Assembly (NCBI GenBank): GCA_015904055.1 | Contig: JABMDE010000154.1 | Coordinates: forward strand, 1 to 9,655 | Length of the DNA: 9,655 bases | Source: Nitrospira sp. | GTDB lineage: Bacteria > Nitrospirota > Nitrospiria > Nitrospirales > Nitrospiraceae | Direction: 5' to 3' | In this document: positions 8,984 to 9,655 of the stretch, in pieces | How positions within the stretch are numbered: the first letter of the stretch is position 1 | Layout of the letters: each line of letters starts with the position of its first letter | Program-made: the position numbers and the translations under genes | Notes under the pieces: generated by a model | Seen by the model: the letters and a program-made list of their open reading frames with translations, nothing else | Told to the model about the DNA's origin: nothing | The model's database searches: none

Positions 8984-9148
8984 GGATCGTTCGCAAGTCG
9001 GCATGATGCGAGGAATAGAGTCGGCATCTGGCTCTTTATTCTAGGCCGAGTGCGACTCTGAAGCGCGATGGGAATCGCATGCCGTCGCACTCAGCATTCT
9101 TACGGCTGTCAGCTGGCCTCGCCTGCCATGCCGACTCTCGAACGATCC
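8984..9148. repeat. Long imperfect palindrome with nested hairpins immediately after uvrA
   Basis: The outer arms 8984-9004 and 9128-9148 are inverted copies matching at 19 of 21 positions, starting with GGATCGTTCG and ending with CGAACGATCC. Further inward, GCGAGG (9008-9013) pairs with CCTCGC (9117-9122). The centre holds a perfect 9-bp pair, GAGTGCGAC (9048-9056) with GTCGCACTC (9084-9092), which encloses a GCGAT-GGGA-ATCGC hairpin (9065-9078). The left arm begins 5 nt after the uvrA stop codon. It could fold in the uvrA mRNA 3' end and protect it or end transcription, or it may be a decayed miniature element with terminal inverted repeats. No target-site duplication is evident. Confidence 0.7.
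9013..9041 (+). terminator. Weak candidate stem-loop terminator after uvrA
   Basis: AGAGTC (9017-9022) pairs with GGCTCT (9030-9035) around a 7-nt loop, with one G-T pair, and GAAT (9013-9016) pairs with ATTC (9038-9041) across a TT bulge. It lies about 35-60 nt after the uvrA stop. No T-run follows, so it is not a typical intrinsic terminator; it also competes with the larger palindrome at the same place. Confidence 0.25.
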
Positions 9149-9235
9149 ATCCCTTCCACCCCTGCGAAGAGGGGAAGGGGGATGGGCGTTAAGTGTCATT
9201 CGTCAAACGTCAACCGTGGGTGAAGGGGACTGGCT
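9044..9235 (+). repeat. Imperfect direct repeat, copy 1 (192 bp)
   Basis: Aligns without gaps at the repeat ends to 9362-9553 at a constant offset of 318 bp. Positions 9146-9225 are identical over 80 bp to 9464-9543; after one mismatch (9226) a further 9 bp match. The 5' part (9044-9088) is similar but diverged and keeps a small hairpin, GCGAT with ATCGC. The core contains an inverted repeat, CCATCCC (9147-9153) with GGGATGG (near 9179-9185), enclosing CCCCT/AGGGG around loop GCGAAG, then the motif ATTCGTCAAACGTCAACC. Confidence 0.85.
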
Positions 9236-9263
9236 TCTCGATCCTGTCGAGAGATACGGTCCC
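9226..9263. repeat. Nested hairpin at the end of direct-repeat copy 1
   Basis: GGGAC (9226-9230) can pair with GTCCC (9259-9263), enclosing a perfect hairpin TCTCGA (9236-9241), loop TCCTG, TCGAGA (9247-9252). It begins inside copy 1 and continues into unique sequence. Confidence 0.5.
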
Positions 9264-9269
9264 TGTCAG

Positions 9270-9360
9270 CAGACGCCCCTACCCTTCAATTCAGCCGCTC
9301 TATAACCTTTCATTTAGCCGATACATAACCTTGCGATCAGCCGACAATTTGAGTTACGGT
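9270..9360 (+). repeat. Degenerate ~23-bp tandem array (four units)
   Basis: Units start at 9270 (22 bp), 9292, 9315 and 9338, each opening with a CAGCCG-like sequence (CAGACG, CAGCCG, TAGCCG, CAGCCG). Units 2 and 3 share ATAACCTT and match at about 16 of 23 positions; unit 4 is more diverged. The array fills most of the space between the two direct repeats. Decay level makes this a moderate call; function unknown. Confidence 0.45.
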
Positions 9361-9361
9361 T

Positions 9362-9553
9362 GGCCGCGTGCGAGGCTAAAGCGCGATGAGCATCGCATAT
9401 CGTCGCCCGCGATGCCTTCACCATCTACATCTTGCCGGCCCCGCCATCGCGACTTCCGAAAGCTCCATCCCTTCCACCCCTGCGAAGAGGGGAAGGGGGA
9501 TGGGCGTTAAGTGTCATTCGTCAAACGTCAACCGTGGGTGAAGAGGACTGGCT
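9362..9553 (+). repeat. Imperfect direct repeat, copy 2 (192 bp)
   Basis: Second copy of the repeat at 9044-9235. The 80-bp core (9464-9543) is identical. The 5' part differs but keeps the short hairpin GCGAT-GAGC-ATCGC at 9383-9396, where only the loop has changed. The inner stem that is perfect in copy 1 is partly kept here: 9366-9374 with 9402-9410 pairs at 7 of 9 positions, with one compensatory change (A-T in copy 1, C-G in copy 2) and two broken pairs. The outer left palindrome arm of copy 1 has no counterpart. Confidence 0.85.
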
Positions 9554-9654
9554 CCTGCCAGACCGTAGGTCGGCGAGGTGCCTGTCCCTGTTCGTGATTG
9601 GATTCCGCCGAAAGGTGTCTGCTCCCACTCAGGAATACGGCGGTATAGTTCCTG
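9548..9654. repeat. Run of short hairpins at the window end
   Basis: CTGGC (9548-9552) pairs perfectly with GCCAG (9557-9561) around TCCT; GACC (9561-9564) with GGTC (9568-9571) around GTA; and CAGGAATAC (9630-9638) with GTA (9643-9645) plus TTCCTG (9649-9654), interrupted by a 3-nt bulge, around GGCG. Taken with the hairpin at 9226-9263 this suggests each direct repeat is followed by its own hairpin-forming tail of different sequence. Confidence 0.4.
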
Positions 9655-9655
9655 T

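Larger units (their letters stand above)
8980..9655. other. Non-coding repeat-rich intergenic region downstream of uvrA
   Basis: About 680 bp without a convincing gene on either strand. The only open frame of note (105 codons, 9193-9510, +) crosses the direct repeats and has low-complexity, non-family-like content. What is present is structural: a long imperfect palindrome straight after uvrA, two direct repeats 318 bp apart, a degenerate tandem array and several hairpins, each listed separately. The window ends inside this region, so the next gene is not seen. Confidence 0.75.

Noticed and set aside
9193..9510. 105-codon open frame on the + strand in the intergenic region
   Set aside because: It crosses both direct repeats, has no recognisable domain, no ribosome binding site and a composition typical of translated non-coding DNA.
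8980..9655. CRISPR array
   Set aside because: The repeats are two long copies and a degenerate tandem array without regular unique spacers; no cas-like gene is present.

Overview
The window carries four complete genes, all on the + strand, followed by about 680 bp of non-coding, repeat-rich DNA. G+C looks moderately high, roughly 55-60% from hand counts of a few lines. No species marker is present. The mix of a gamma-proteobacterial-type SOS box, an ABC-type UvrA and short intergenic repeats fits a free-living Gram-negative bacterium. Nitrospirota is my weak guess, resting only on general impression.

Positions 178-6334 form a restriction-modification cassette: a Type III-like Res subunit (helicase plus PD-(D/E)XK nuclease), a class II Fic protein with a C-terminal winged-helix-like domain, and a Type III-like beta-class Mod methyltransferase. 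Res and fic overlap by 4 bp (ATGA). Fic and mod are separated by a 41-bp A+T-rich gap. Three consecutive 16-bp imperfect repeats run from the end of fic to just before mod. The order res-fic-mod reverses the usual mod-res order of Type III systems and puts a putative AMP-transferase in the same transcription unit. Mod and Res would act together: Mod recognises and methylates the site and Res translocates and cleaves. The Fic role is unknown; it may regulate the system or act as a back-up toxin.

Positions 6335-8979 hold uvrA with its own control region. A perfect CTGT-N8-ACAG palindrome, the classic LexA-box form, lies just upstream of a perfect extended -10 (TGCTATAAT). That -10 ends only 9 nt before the ATG and there is no Shine-Dalgarno, so the mRNA is probably leaderless or nearly so. 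The protein is 835 aa. Compared with the roughly 940-aa standard, it lacks about 100 residues exactly where the UvrA insertion domain sits, while the UvrB-binding domain, both ATPase sites and the zinc modules remain.

Positions 8980-9655 contain no convincing gene. They hold a long imperfect palindrome directly after uvrA, two 192-bp imperfect direct repeats 318 bp apart (with an 80-bp identical core), a degenerate 23-bp tandem array between them, and several hairpins. This looks like an intergenic repeat or non-autonomous element cluster. The most unusual features are the insertion-domain-less UvrA under an apparent SOS/leaderless promoter, the res-fic-mod arrangement, and the nested palindrome/repeat block.
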